Source: Arctopsyche grandis (lineage: Eukaryota; Arthropoda; Insecta; Trichoptera; Hydropsychidae). Taken from it: 64,000 nt of DNA. The stretch is taken from positions 4,779,001-4,843,000 of the forward strand of contig NC_135361.1 in the NCBI RefSeq assembly GCF_051622035.1, given 5' to 3'. Shown in pieces: positions 45,512-57,130 of the stretch. Every line of letters starts with the position of its first letter. Position 1 is the stretch's first letter. The position numbers were made by a program, and so were the translations under genes. The notes beneath the pieces are model-generated. The model made no database searches, had not been told where the DNA came from, and saw only the letters and a list, made by a program, of their open reading frames with translations.

Positions 45512-45985
45512 GAACGAAATTCACAAATTTTGGATTTTCATCAATAGACCTAGTGGAAAACTTTTTCCGTATTAAATCGTTAAATGAAGATTTCATTGAT
45601 TTTTAACAATTTTCGTTGCCTCCAACCAATTGATTTATCTCGACGAAAATTTCGAAAAAGCAGTTTTTTTCATATAATAATATTTCGAGAATACTTTTTT
45701 TCTATTTTCAAAGGAATATTCACCTATGGAAGTTATTTGGATCGATTGTGGTAAATTTTGACTGATTGGCAAGAATTCAAAATTCAAAATTTCGCACGAA
45801 AGTCCCCATACAAAGTTTTATTTTCAGAAAATCGTATTTTTTTCATGTTCCTATAATTATTTTGAAAAGTCCTCCAAAAAGAAATGCTATGAAATGCAGG
45901 GAGACCAAATGACCTGTTTAACGTTCCCTTGATTCAACGAAAGTTTTCCACTAAGTCAATTGATGAAAATCATGAATTCACGTTT
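45512..45985. mobile_element. MITE with long terminal inverted repeats
   Basis: The left arm (GATTTTCATCAATAGACCTA then GTGGAAAACTTT) and right arm (AAAGTTTTCCACTAAGTCAA then TTGATGAAAATC) are inverted copies extending about 45-50 bp, out to GAAATTCAC / GTGAATTC. The interior has no ORF. The target duplication is unclear, so the superfamily is unknown. Confidence 0.65.
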
Positions 45986-46761
45986 TTGTTTCGGTCTAAT
46001 ATACATTTATATAAAATGTGCCAACAAAAGGGCATATTTTTTATAAAGCATTATATTGAACTAGTATTAGAATTAAACTTAAAATATATAAAATGGACTG
46101 TCAATCATGAGCATAATACTGTTCAAAATGTCACATGTGCATACTTAATACAGTATAAATGTAAATGGTTTTATTCAAAATAAACCAAACCATTACGCTG
46201 CAAGTGGTCGTTAAATTTTGAACTGTTTCAACGCATAACATAACACAATAACGCGAACGAAGTGTACGAAAATCGTAATTCAAATATTTTAATATGCACG
46301 TATAGGCAAAAAACGTTACACTTAAAGTTTTTTTGCTATCGCGAAAAAACAATAAAAGTCAAGCGTCAAAAGCGTCATAAATCCAACGTAATTATGAATT
46401 TACCAGCGTTAAGTAATTGAAAAAATTCACGACACTTTCATACGTTCAATTGAAACACGCAAAAGTGCGTTGTGGGCGGTTAAGGACTTGCGTTCAAACA
46501 ACCGTCTTTATATTTAATATAAATCAGTGCTTTTCAACCGTACGATCCCTTGGGGCTACAAGCGAAATAACAACTTTTAGCAAACTCTTGACGCCCACAT
46601 TCAAAATTATATTCAATGATTAAATTGATACAGAAATATTTCCAATACTGATATCGAAGTACATTGTATATACATATGTATGTATGTATGTATATATAAG
46701 ATATTTTTATCTATACAAAACATTTGAAATAGTAAAATAGTCATATATAAATACCACCACA

Positions 46762-47212
46762 TATAAATAAATACCAAATAGAAGGTTCACTTTTGCTCCA
46801 CAAAAGCAATTGATACTGCAATTGATACTGCGGTGATTACAACAAAATGTCTATACCCTTCAGGTATAAACACAGGTTACCTAAACACAATCTGCTTTAG
46901 GTCATCGACTTTAGTGGGTTTTTAATTAATATTATGTATTAGATGTATCATGAACATTTATAAGGATTGTAAATAGGTTTTTGAGCTCTTTTTCCTATTA
47001 TGCTTTAGATTAACATTACAATAATATTATACTGTGATTACTAACCAAATTAAATTAAATTGTCAAATAGAAAATGATCAGTAGCTATTAAAATAGATAT
47101 AAGATGTATTGTGAACATAATTTCGTAATAATAAAAAGCATTTAAAAATCAAAAAAATATAAATAAATACCAAATATTTTGCTCCACAAAAGCAATTGAT
47201 ACTGCAATTAAA
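46762..47212. repeat. Long direct repeat flanking a LINE insertion
   Basis: ATAAATAAATACCAAATA...GCTCCACAAAAGCAATTGATACTGCAATT occurs on both sides of the LINE at 46829-47157. The right copy lacks about 11 bases found in the left. This is an unusually long target duplication, or insertion into an existing repeat. Confidence 0.75.
46829..47157 (+). mobile_element. Jockey-like LINE 3' fragment
   Basis: It starts at CGGTGATTACAACAAAATGT, with a short coding remnant (MSIPFRYKHR-like, shared with 13300-13400), then the common 3' UTR ending CATTTAAAAATCAAAAAAA. Confidence 0.9.
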
Positions 47213-47456
47213 TAATAACTTCAAAATATTTTTAATTTTGCAAAAAAATTTTAAAATATATTTAATAATGCAAAAAATTTTTAAAATATATTAATTTTTT
47301 TTTAAATATTAGTATTATTTACTATTAAGTCGCTGGTGGCCGCAGTAAAATCCTCTAGTGGCCGCATGCGGCCACTATGGCCGCACTTGAGAACCACTGA
47401 CGTATACACTGTACTTCAGATTGCTTGCGTTATCTAGTTAGGTGGTAGCAGCAAAA

Positions 47457-47540
47457 GTCAGGATGGCCGAGCGGTCTAAGGCGCTGCGTTCAGGTCGCAG
47501 TCCACTTCTGTGGGCGTGGGTTCGAATCCCACTTCTGACA
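47457..47540 (+). tRNA. tRNA-Leu (anticodon CAG)
   Basis: A complete 84-base type II tRNA. The acceptor stem GTCAGGA pairs with TTCTGAC (one G-T pair), discriminator A. A box TGGCCGAGCGGTCTAAGGCG, anticodon CAG at 47491-47493 in GTTCAGGTC, a long variable arm (TCCACTTCTGTGGGC), and B box GGGTTCGAATCCC. No intron. A TTTTT terminator for RNA polymerase III begins at 47544. It reads CUG leucine codons. It looks functional, unlike the SINE heads. Confidence 0.98.
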
Positions 47541-47543
47541 ACC

Positions 47544-47548
47544 GTTTT
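47544..47548 (+). terminator. RNA polymerase III oligo-T terminator
   Basis: Five T residues, four bases after the tRNA-Leu 3' end. Confidence 0.9.
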
Positions 47549-47694
47549 TATTTTTTAGCATTTTTATTTATTTTATTTTAATTATTATATTATAAATATA
47601 TGTTTTTTTGATTATTGCCACTTGCAGTATTTCAGTTTTCTTGAAATTTCGCAAACGTAAATATTTCCAAAGACAGTATAATAGTCAGTCAAAA

Positions 47695-48530
47695 TAAATG
47701 TAACAAAATAGCATCCGAGTCCAATTATAGATTTTTACAAATTACATAAAATGGTACATAGAAACAAACAAATGAAAACGAAAATAATTAAAAATTATAA
47801 TATCGGAAAAGGATTATATAATAGAAATAGAAATGGATCAATCAATCAAGACTCTCATGATGGCAGTCCTGAATTGATGTAAAGAAATACCGAATACATC
47901 AACCTTATTCAGCTCCCCGCTAAGCATACGATAAACACGCTGTAGATAGGAATATTTTAGGGAATCGGTTTTGAAAGTATTAAGCGAAAATAGTGCAGAA
48001 TGTTTAGAATACCTTACTGGGATCCTGAAACCTACCCTACTCATCAAATCGGAACAATCATGGAAACCACTTAGAAGCTTAAAAAAGAAGGTAGCATCAG
48101 TGAGCCGTCACCTGACAGAAAGATTGTTAAAGGATAGGATTGTTAAAATATCGGTTATAGTAGTATGGGCGTAGGTAGGAAAACGGTAGCGTAAGGATTT
48201 AATAAATTTTAGTTGGAGTTTTTCAATACAATTGAATCAGTGATCAGATAGTTGAGGCAAATTCAAGGTGAGGCCTTACAAGGGAAAAATAAAGTAATTT
48301 AAGTACATAAGGATCATTAAAGGGATTTTTTGAGCGGAGTAGGAATCCAAGATATGTGGGTTTGCTGCAAATGATTGCAAACCACCAGCCTGCATGCTCT
48401 TTCGATTGCATTTTAACTGTTTGAATTTCAGCATGTACGAAATACGAGATATTGATGGGGTTGCGAAGATTACATTTCGATGTACATTGATGATTGGCAA
48501 TTCGTAAAATTGAGTTGGATCTTTTTGGCA
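47695..48530 (-). mobile_element. CR1/Jockey-type LINE (LINE-C) 3' fragment
   Basis: On the minus strand: TYLGFLLRSKNPFNDPYVLK, LVRPHLEFAS, then broken sequence, then SDLMSRVGFRIPVRYSKHSA and SYLQRVYRMLSGELNKVDVF, followed by the 3' UTR (TTTCATTTGTTTGTTTCTAT, TCTATAATTGGACTCGGATG in reverse). It is the same element as 6160-7092, in better condition at the 3' part of the ORF. Confidence 0.88.
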
Positions 48531-48882
48531 AGTTTAAAATGGCAAAAGCCGAGACAAAAGTATGAAATGAGCATGCGGGCGCTTGGTTTGCAATCGTTTG
48601 CAGCGCAGGGGGTTACTATTCCTAAAAACGTTAGCCTAGATTGAATCGTGAATAATTAAAAAGTGAATAATCATATATACATACATATGTATATAATATC
48701 GCTATTCTGTGTGTCTGAGTGTCTGTTTATCTGTGTATCTGCGAAAACGCTCGACGTACTATAGATAAAATACTTCCAACAAAATGTACAAATATAATAA
48801 CAAAAGAAACAACTTATATATATTCTGTTTGTTACCAATGTAACATCTAATAACATCCAATATAACAATGTAATATCTAGGT

Positions 48883-49186
48883 AAAGATGTCTCTAAGCAT
48901 TTATCGCCATATATTGAAAATTTATTTAATTAATTAATTTCTCTATTGGTAGGTATATTTTAGTTTATATATTTTTTTTGTATTAAGCAATTAAATTTAA
49001 ATATAAAATTAATTATATTTAAAAGGTATTTGAGAAACATAAGACCATATGTGGATCGAACACAGGTCCGACACATGCCTTTAAATTTATTTTTATTTAA
49101 TAACTTAATATGCCAACATCCGTGATATTTCATCGGGTGAATGAAATATCATCGCATGGATGTTGGCATATTAAGTTATTAAATAA
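48883..49186 (-). repeat. SINE-B copy with hairpin end
   Basis: In reverse it carries the tRNA-like GTGTTCGATCCACATATGG and the family's 5' segment. The arms 49093-49133 and 49141-49186 are inverse copies of the 5' segment (AACTTAATATGCCAACATCC and GTGATATTTCAT), making a stem of about 40 bp around a 7-base loop. Confidence 0.65.
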
Positions 49187-49199
49187 TTATGTTATTAAA

Positions 49200-50505
49200 T
49201 AATGCATTTATATAACACTAAGTGTCATATAAATTTATTAAAGTAAATTCGTAATAATGAATAAATTTCATGTTTAATTTTTAGCCGATCATATTTATTT
49301 ATTATAAAAGAGTGGACCATTTTAAAGTTTTGATCATAATTGAAACAACCATCTGATTACATTTATTACGATTTGGTTGGTCTGTGTTGCTAGTTAATTT
49401 ATCAATTTGAAATAGCTACATTTAACACTGAAAATAAACAAATTCCTGACAATACGTCATTTGCATCGATGTCTAATGTAATGTTTTGCAATTTTAAGCT
49501 TGTATATGTACTTAATTCGAGATAAAATAGTTTAATAGGCGAAATTTTGTCGATTTACGAATAAACCGATATAAAAGTATACCGGTATTTCGATCCCTAG
49601 CTATGACGGAAAATGGTATGTGTTTTCTCGGTTACCTTATCAATTAATCAGCATTCATTATGATGTGTGAATATGTTTAGTCGACTGATTTGGAATTAGA
49701 AATTCAAGTAAAATGGATGGTTAGCTACATAGTTACAGGTAAGAAAAGGTTGAGAATCTACGCACTGAACAGGCAATAACGAGGGCTAATAATTAACCTG
49801 TATTTGTTTTATCTTCCCCGGGGAGCATTCACTCTCTCTCTGCAGTCTGTATAATACATCAGCAACTTCCCTTATCTCTCTCTCAGGTGCCGTGTAGAAT
49901 TTTCTCCGAGTCGAAATGTTCGTTATATCGATCTTGTCGAACGGACGATTACAACTGTTGAGAGTTCTCTACCATGTACTACGAGAGAGAGAACATTCAC
50001 AACAATATTTATAGCCCTTGCTGGAAAACTTTTCCAATCAAAGTAAATGGAAGCAATTAATTAACCGCGGATTACATCGCTACTACATACACACACACAC
50101 ACGCAGAAATATCCAAGAAATGGAAATAATTATTAAAAATTGTGCGGGGATCGCGTGGTTTTTGTCGCATTCACTATTGAAATTAAGTGCAAAATGCTCG
50201 TTTCAATTTTGCTGCTCGGGAGAGCGAGCGCCGGCATCTATATCAATTAATCTTACATTTTTTGGATGCCCCAAAGCCTTGAACCCAAGCAGAAGCATAT
50301 TTTAGGGACCTGTCATACTAGGATGATAAATTGTCTCAGTTTAAATTACGGAACGTAGAGGAGCAAGCCAATATAACTGCGTCAGTAATATATGTCTAAA
50401 CATATAATACATATGTACATTCGTTCATTCAAAATAAATTTATTTTCCAATAAAATTTTAATATATGCAAAATGTGAAAGCAATTTACATATATAAAATA
50501 TCATT
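49200..50505. other. Unannotated stretch
   Basis: AT-rich to 49780. A more balanced segment at about 49750-50330 contains CT repeats and an (AC)n run at about 50091-50102. No recognised gene. Confidence 0.3.
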
Positions 50506-50508
50506 AGC

Positions 50509-50937
50509 CAGCAGTATGGCTTAATTGTAGCGTGTATGTTTAGCAACAAGTGATCATTGGGTTCGATCCGCCATACTGCTTGTTAGATTTGGGGGTATTT
50601 TTGACTCCAAATCGATCGTTTCTATCAGAGTTTGCCAACTGATCATTGTTGAAAAAGTTCCTCAAAATTGGCAAAAAATCATCTTCCCTGTTTTTACAAA
50701 TCTTCTGTATTTATTGTGTGTATAATTTGTGAAAATTATCTACAAATCTAAAATCCATAGATGTCTCAATGAATTAATTATGTAATTAATCAATTAATTA
50801 ATTATTATTTCGTGTTCTTCAGCTTCTTGAAATACAGTGATTTATTTTATAATAAAATGCTGATGAGGAAGGCTTATTGGGGTCTTCCTGTCATGCCTTT
50901 CTGGTATATATATATGTAAAAATAAAATAAAATAAAA
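50509..50937 (+). repeat. SINE-A, best full-length copy
   Basis: The tRNA-like head at 50509-50585 has an A-box-like TATGGCTTAATTGTAGCG and a B box GGTTCGATCC. The body has CAGAGTTTGCCAACT and AAATTGGCAAAAAATC. The tail has AGGCTTATTGGGGTCTTCC and CTTTCTGGTATATATATATG, then AAAATAAAATAAAATAAAAT. This copy serves as the family reference: about 430 bp, polymerase III promoter at the head, A-rich 3' end. Confidence 0.88.
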
Positions 50938-52938
50938 TTTCTACCATTAATTACATGACATGTATCCCAATGCTTAAAGTGTTAGCATTCGTTCGACCGA
51001 TAAGACAGTTTCGTGAAAAACCTCGATTTTTCCGGATATTTTTTCCGTTATTCCGGATAAAGTTGAAAATTTTTGAAGTGAAAAGTATTTTAAAAATCAG
51101 ATTTTTTTTAAAGTTTAAAGATAATTTAAATTTTTAGTTTTGTAGTAAAATCTCAAGTTCAATTATTTTAACTTATTATAATTTGACTGGTGATTCTATA
51201 AGAATGTGAATTTGAATAGTTTTTAAATAAACAACAGGCTAAAAAATGTATATGAAATATCATATAAAACATGTAGTATACATATGTTGATATTAGTTCA
51301 TAGGAAATTATAAAAATCGTCATTTTCTACATACATATATGAATTTATATCAATACGCAACCTATAAATCCAAATTTACATTTTTTTAACGATAAACGAT
51401 GAAGGCCTCTCAAACACGTTTGCCAATTTATCTAATTTCATTGCAACGGTTCCAGCAAATTGGCAACTTATTTTTTTTCTTGCAAACGTCGAGTTTCAAG
51501 AAATAGAACAAAAAGGCTGCAAAACGGTGACAAAATTGCGCAACACATATATGTATAAAAAAATATAAACAAGAAAATAAGTATAAAAACATGTAATATA
51601 AATATTCAAAACAGGTCTAATGTATAAAAAAAATCCGATAGAACACAGAAATGATAAGATAAGAATCGTTTATCAATTTTGAGAGTGTAATTTTGAATTT
51701 ATTCACACTTTATTAAAACTTGAACAAGAATAGACGTATTAAATGTACAATGTATGTCCTAAATTAAAAATAATTTCGAAGGATCAGTACAAGTTCAAAA
51801 GCACACTTTCTTATCGAATTTTTCTTATATGTACAGTAGACCTGTTTTCAATATATGTATGGCTTGTTTTTGTATTTATTTTCTTGCTTATATTTGTTTA
51901 TATATGCGTTTTGCTTATATTTGTTTATATAATATGTGACAGTGAAATTATTGTATTTTCATTGACGTTTCAGTGAAATCATTGAAACCAGTTACATTTT
52001 CAGGGTTGGTTTTATTCATTTAAGATAAGATTGTTAGGTTTGGTATTATTTAAGGTTTAGGATAAGTAAAGGTTGGCCCTATTTATTTAAGATTGGGTTG
52101 TTAGGGTTAAATTTGTAGAGTTAAACGTTGTTTGATACATGTTCACTTCTTGAATTGGTGAAAATATATTTCATATGCTTTCACTGTAACATATACATAC
52201 AAATATATATTTAAAAAGCATCAAATAGTTTGCACTCCTTTGAAAATGTCCTTCATATTAGAAGAGTTGCTATGTTATAACTTCGTTCTGTACAAAATTC
52301 CATAGACTTCTGCGAATTGCCGTGGAATTCCAGAGCATTACTTGAGCAATAACAAAAGTCGTATATGTAGAATTCCCATATAAACTCAATGTGATGTATT
52401 GCAATATTCAAAAGTTCAACAATCAAATTTCAATGGGGTCGGTATGTTGTGAATAATAGCTAGTGGGGTTTTAAGCGCATATTAAAGCGACGACTGTGAT
52501 GACGTGTGTGCATCGAGCGACGGAATGCAGAATGCACCGAAGGATGATGCGCTCGCGATCTTTACTGCACTACGTCACGGCACCGTTCGGCCTGAATGGG
52601 CCACATCACGAAAGGGTTAAAACTGCATCGGACGGTCATAAATCACATTCGCGAACGGGGCTCTCGTGCCGAAGCCTATTTGTCGGATCGTTGGATGGCT
52701 AGCTGTGTACGAGTGTGTACCTTCTTTATGACGTTGCATAATTTTACCCCCGAACGCCTCTTTTCGATATGACGGGCTGACATGTGGGTTCAGTTAAAAA
52801 AAATATCAACTCTGCTCTTTTATTTGTGACGTCATGAATATCGGCGAGGGATTCAGTTTATTTCATTAATTTTTTTTTATATTCTTACATAAAACAAATC
52901 GAATCAAATTTAAAAATTCTGAAAGAATTTTTAATATT
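50938..52938. other. Unannotated stretch
   Basis: AT-rich. About 51433-51545 shows weak SINE-A similarity (ACGGTTCCAGCAAATTGGCA). About 52000-52110 repeats TTGGCCCTATTTATTTAAGA- and GTTAGG-type words also found in the core of the element at 25565-26144. Bases 52480-52780 are a CpG-rich block with no recognised gene. Confidence 0.4.
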
Positions 52939-52949
52939 AACTAGCCGAA

Positions 52950-53383
52950 ATATATAATATTCCGTTTGTTACAGACATTACTAACAAACTAACCAGTAGA
53001 TTCTATGACAGAATCACTAATAACCATACTAACACACTTGTGAAGAGTCTCGGTGATTACAACAAAATGTCTATACCCTTCAGGTATAACACACAGATTA
53101 CCTAAACACAATCTGCTTTAGGTCATCGACTTTAGAGAGTCTTTAATTAATATTATGTATTAGATGTATTATGAACATTTATAAGGATTGTAAATAGGTT
53201 TTCGAGCTCTTTTTCCTATTACGCTGTAGATTAACATTAGAATAATATAATACTATTATTACTAACCAAGTTAAATTAAATTGTCAAATAGAAAATGATC
53301 AGTAGCTATTAAAATAGATATAAGATGTATTTTGAACATAATTTCGTAATAATAAAAAACATTTAAAAATCAAAAAAAAATCA
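52950..53383 (+). mobile_element. Jockey-like LINE 3' fragment with target duplication
   Basis: A 434-bp insertion flanked by the 11-bp AACTAGCCGAA (52939-52949 and 53384-53394). It contains TNKLTSRFYDRITNNHTNTL-like coding sequence and the common 3' UTR. Confidence 0.93.
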
Positions 53384-53394
53384 AACTAGCCGAA

Positions 53395-53665
53395 CCTCGG
53401 AATGGGAATTGCATGCCTTATTCTGGCATGCGTTGCAATGCTAAACAAACACATTTCCTTGACTACACAATGGCGTTTCAAACTTTGACGTCGGTAAAAT
53501 CGTAATTACGAATATTATTATTAAGAGGTTTTTATTGTAATCTTCCCGTGAATTCATACAACAAATCCTGAAAGTTCCATCGTAATCGGTTGAGTAGTTT
53601 AGGATCCTATTCGAGATAGATAGACAGGCAAACATTCAATTTTATATATATAGATAGATTATTTG
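53395..53665 (+). repeat. RTE/SINE-like tail repeat
   Basis: AAATCCTGAAAGTTCCATCG and TAATCGGTTGAGTAGTTTAG, followed by GATAGATAGACAGGCAAAC and a TATATATAGATAG end. This pattern is common to many arthropod RTE-derived repeats. The Jockey-like LINE just upstream inserted into its edge. Confidence 0.5.
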
Positions 53666-53716
53666 GTTTCATTTCACCATGGATCTGATAAACTTTTAAG
53701 TTCTTCCGATCGCTTT

Positions 53717-54203
53717 TTATTTTATTTTGTTTTATTTTATTCATTTATCTAATGTACACTCGTCATTACAGATCGCTCCAATGCGACGGGTGTACTATTA
53801 CAGATCAAGAAACATACCGAATTAAATACATAAATTATACATGACATCTACAGTCAAACAGCAAAGTGCATTTCAAACATCGTATAAAATACGATGAACA
53901 AATATTTATACAACAATACGAATTTTTTATACAATAATCATCCACAGAGTCATCTATGGAGGGAAACTTGGCAAACTTTGAGATATAACATAATAGGTCA
54001 AGATTTTGTGAGAGAAATAGCGAGGGAAAGTCAATTTCGCAGGAATTTTTTCAATGAATATCAGAAAAATTGGCAAACTCTGTTGGGAAACGACCGACCT
54101 GGTCACAAACCAAGGTCTAGCCAATAAATAGCAAGCAGTGTGACTTGAACTCGTAACGACACTGACCATAGCATAGATATGCTAGCCAATAGTCTGCTTT
54201 GAA
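53717..54203 (-). repeat. SINE-A copy, diverged
   Basis: Shared words in reverse: AATTGGCAAACTCTGTTGGG, GACCTGGTCACAAACCAAGG and a head with GAGTTCAAGTCACACTGC. The tail is GGAGCGATCTGTAATGACGA. It belongs to the same subgroup as 56523-56815. Confidence 0.7.
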
Positions 54204-54379
54204 AACGCACACTCGAAATAGATCGTTGACGCACCAGGCTTGGCGGAAGCAATTGTATGTTTTACTATCCTAGCACATGTTCCATTAGTGTAAAATAAGA
54301 ATCACTTCTGTAAAGTATTAACTTAATTGTAATTTAATTTTTACAAAGTTTTTACTTATTTTCAATCTTATTATTTACT

Positions 54380-54720
54380 AATCTTCCTACATTCTTCCGA
54401 TCGCTTTGAAACTTTGCCATTTTGCGAGGTTTAGCCGCCGATAGAGATTTCAATTACTTCTGTTAGTTCGATGGTGATATATGATCTTAATTAATAAGTT
54501 TAAGAATCCAGAAATTTTGCAGACAGTGACAGCTAGCCCTTTGCCACTAACCTGTAGCCTTATATTTTTGACTTTCTACACCGCCCCCTACTCGTTTTGT
54601 CAGATTTGAATTGCTTAAACGACGATACATTTATCTGTTTCACAATATATCTTATAAAATTTGCATTATAGGCTCTCATTATCTCTCATCTATATTTTTA
54701 CTTCACTGATAAGTTATATA
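54380..54720 (-). repeat. Diverged R1-related repeat
   Basis: In reverse: GAGATAATGAGAGCCTATAA, TTTTATAAGATATATTGTG, TCAAATCTGACAAAACGAG, and GGCAAAGTTTCAAAGCGATC at its end. Same block order as 13740-14035. Confidence 0.55.
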
Positions 54721-56522
54721 ATAAATGATAAAAATATGTTTTATAGAATTCAACCAAGTCATTCTCACCGTTAGATTGACGTCTTTCTTTTGAATCTCTT
54801 CTATCTTTGTATTTAACCGTCTGATTTCAACTTTTCGGATTGATTTTGTACTGAGAATGTCTATTCCGAACTACGATATTTTACGAACCTTTTATCAAAC
54901 TAGATTTTATAAGCTATTTTCATCCCACATCGTTTTTGTCATCCCAGTCGAAGGTTGGAGCTTTCAAACCTTCGTTATTGACATAATGAAATAAAAAGTG
55001 TATCCACACATTATTTTTGTATGTACAAAAATTTTTTATCTAAACCATGCCCAGATATTAATTTTAGTATTTTGTCATTGATTTCGTTTGACAGTCATCG
55101 GCGAATACATATATAACTTCCGATTTGTAAATTGTTGTTACAGTTTCTGATTGCTATGATCAGTTTCAATTTTCTCCAACATATTTACATGCTATGTTGA
55201 CCCAGAAATCAGTTTTAGTATTAAAGTAATTTTTGTATTAAGTTAAATAATCGTAGTAAAAAAAAAATAGTTTTTGTTTTAATAGCACTAATAACTGTTT
55301 ATGTATTTTATATCGTATTATAAATTAATTACATTCCTTTGATCATAAGGGACTATTTTCTTCTTTTATAACAAGGAAATATTACGACAAAAAATTATAA
55401 TATTTGATTTTTATTGTCGTGAATATGAATGAGTAAATGTGAAATATTATTGTGATTTTTTTCTACCGAGAAAGATTTATTAAATTCTTCCGCACAGAAA
55501 AAATTAGCTCAGCATGAAATTTTCAGGGTTTTCCGTTCTGACATAAATTGTCAGATGCTCGAAATGTCTAAATGGATAATGGGGCAAGCGAAAAGATAAA
55601 TACCGAGTTTTCATGCAAATCAGAAGACCCGATTTAAATGAAATTTACAATTCGCAAAAATTATCTTCGTTTTAATTTATGAACGAGATATTAAAGTCAA
55701 AAATTTCTTTCGTCACTCTCGTTACGAAATATGATTTTATTTTATTATTTTTCACGAAAAAAGGCTCATTGAAATAGAGATAAATTCGGCTCGTGTTCAA
55801 GTGTATATTTTTACTTTCCAATTGAGCAAATTGAAAAAGATCGGTGTGTGTGAAGTGCGAGACTTTACTACAAGAAATAAAAGACAATCAACTAAAAGTA
55901 AAAATGGCCGTAAAATGGGCATAAAATGCACTCGAGAGAAATAAAAACTAAATGACGCCATAAAGATCAAACCGTAATCAAGTGGCGAACTATTTTATTG
56001 CATTTTCAAGCAGATAAATGTTGCAATAAATTAGAATAATTAGACAATAACACTGTAAAATATCAAAAGTAACGGTCGACGAATGCGCAGTAAAAGCATC
56101 CTACAATTACCGTTTTATACGATATTTTGAACAAAGAAGAAAATAAAACTTAAACAGAAGATCACCAGTGAAACTTGATACTTTCTTTTGGTAGCTAAAA
56201 ACTGTATTCATTATTTAGGCTTTCATTCAAAACCAAACGAAAGTTTTCAACAGACAAGCGAATCCTTTTTCAATGCTGACATTTCCCACACCCAAATAAA
56301 ATATTTTGCGACAAAGTTTTCCTTTATGTTAATCATTTAATACAAAGATTCTTAATCAGTGGTTCGCAGACCTATTGTGAGTTTTTGAAAATATTTAGGA
56401 GGGTTTTTGATTGTAAAAGTTAAATTATTAAGTCTAGCACAAAAATAATTATTATTTATCAGGTATGAAAAAGCTGTATAATAATGAGTACTCTAAATAT
56501 GTAAGTCGGTTTTGGTCAGTGC
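54721..56522. other. AT-rich stretch, nothing firmly recognised
   Basis: Part of 54830-55015 (ACTACGATATTTTACGAACC, TTTTATAAGCTATTTTCA) recurs at about 58120-58265, a duplicated unknown repeat. A hAT-like end word CAGTGGTTCGCAGACC occurs at 56358. Confidence 0.45.
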
Positions 56523-56815
56523 TTTAATTTTATACAATGCGAATTCATACAAACATCCACAGTCACATCTAGGGGGACATTTTTGCAGAATTTTATTATA
56601 GAAATTGGCGAGCCTTAAGACGCTGAATAAATTTAGATTTGCAAGAGAGATTGTAAAGGAGATGGTGTAGAAGAACCATTTGAATGAAAATCAGAAAAAT
56701 TCCCAATCTCTGATAGGAAACAATCGACCTGGAATGACAAACCAAGGTCTGGCCAACAGCTACTAGTGGGAATCGAACCGTGACCACTCCGCTCGATAGC
56801 ATAATTGTTGCCTTG
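56523..56815 (-). repeat. SINE-A copy, tail missing
   Basis: The head in reverse has GGTTCGATTCCCACTAG. The body has GACCTTGGTTTGTCATTCC. The 3' tail motif is not present. Confidence 0.7.
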
Positions 56816-57130
56816 TTAAATTACAAACCATAGTATAATGTTATTCTTTAAAAATCTTCATATTGGCATATCTTTATAAAATAAATTAGTATACATAGCT
56901 ATTAGTGAATTAAAAACGTATGTATATGACAAAGTATAAAATCTTGTCTGATTATTTAATCACTGATTAAGTTTTTTGCGTGTGAATTGCAATTGGGCGG
57001 TAGAAAGTCATGTTTGGTTAGCTAAATGTCATAACTTAGATCTGACATAAGATTCTGGTGTAATAATTTATGTCGGGGACATAAGCTTACTTCAATGTTA
57101 GCTAAGCCCCGTATGTCGGTAAGATTTATT

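Larger units (their letters stand above)
46525..47399. mobile_element. Probable hAT-like element interrupted by a LINE
   Basis: The left edge CAGTGCTTTTCAACCGTACG and the right edge, read in reverse, CAGTGGTTCTCAAGTGCGGC resemble the CAGTGGTTCTCAA ends of hAT elements. The right part is rich in GTGGCCGC. The 8 bp on each side do not match, so these could also be two separate fragments. Confidence 0.4.

Noticed and set aside
50509..50585. Possible true tRNA gene
   Set aside because: The A and B boxes are present, but the cloverleaf is degenerate and it is fused to a SINE body.
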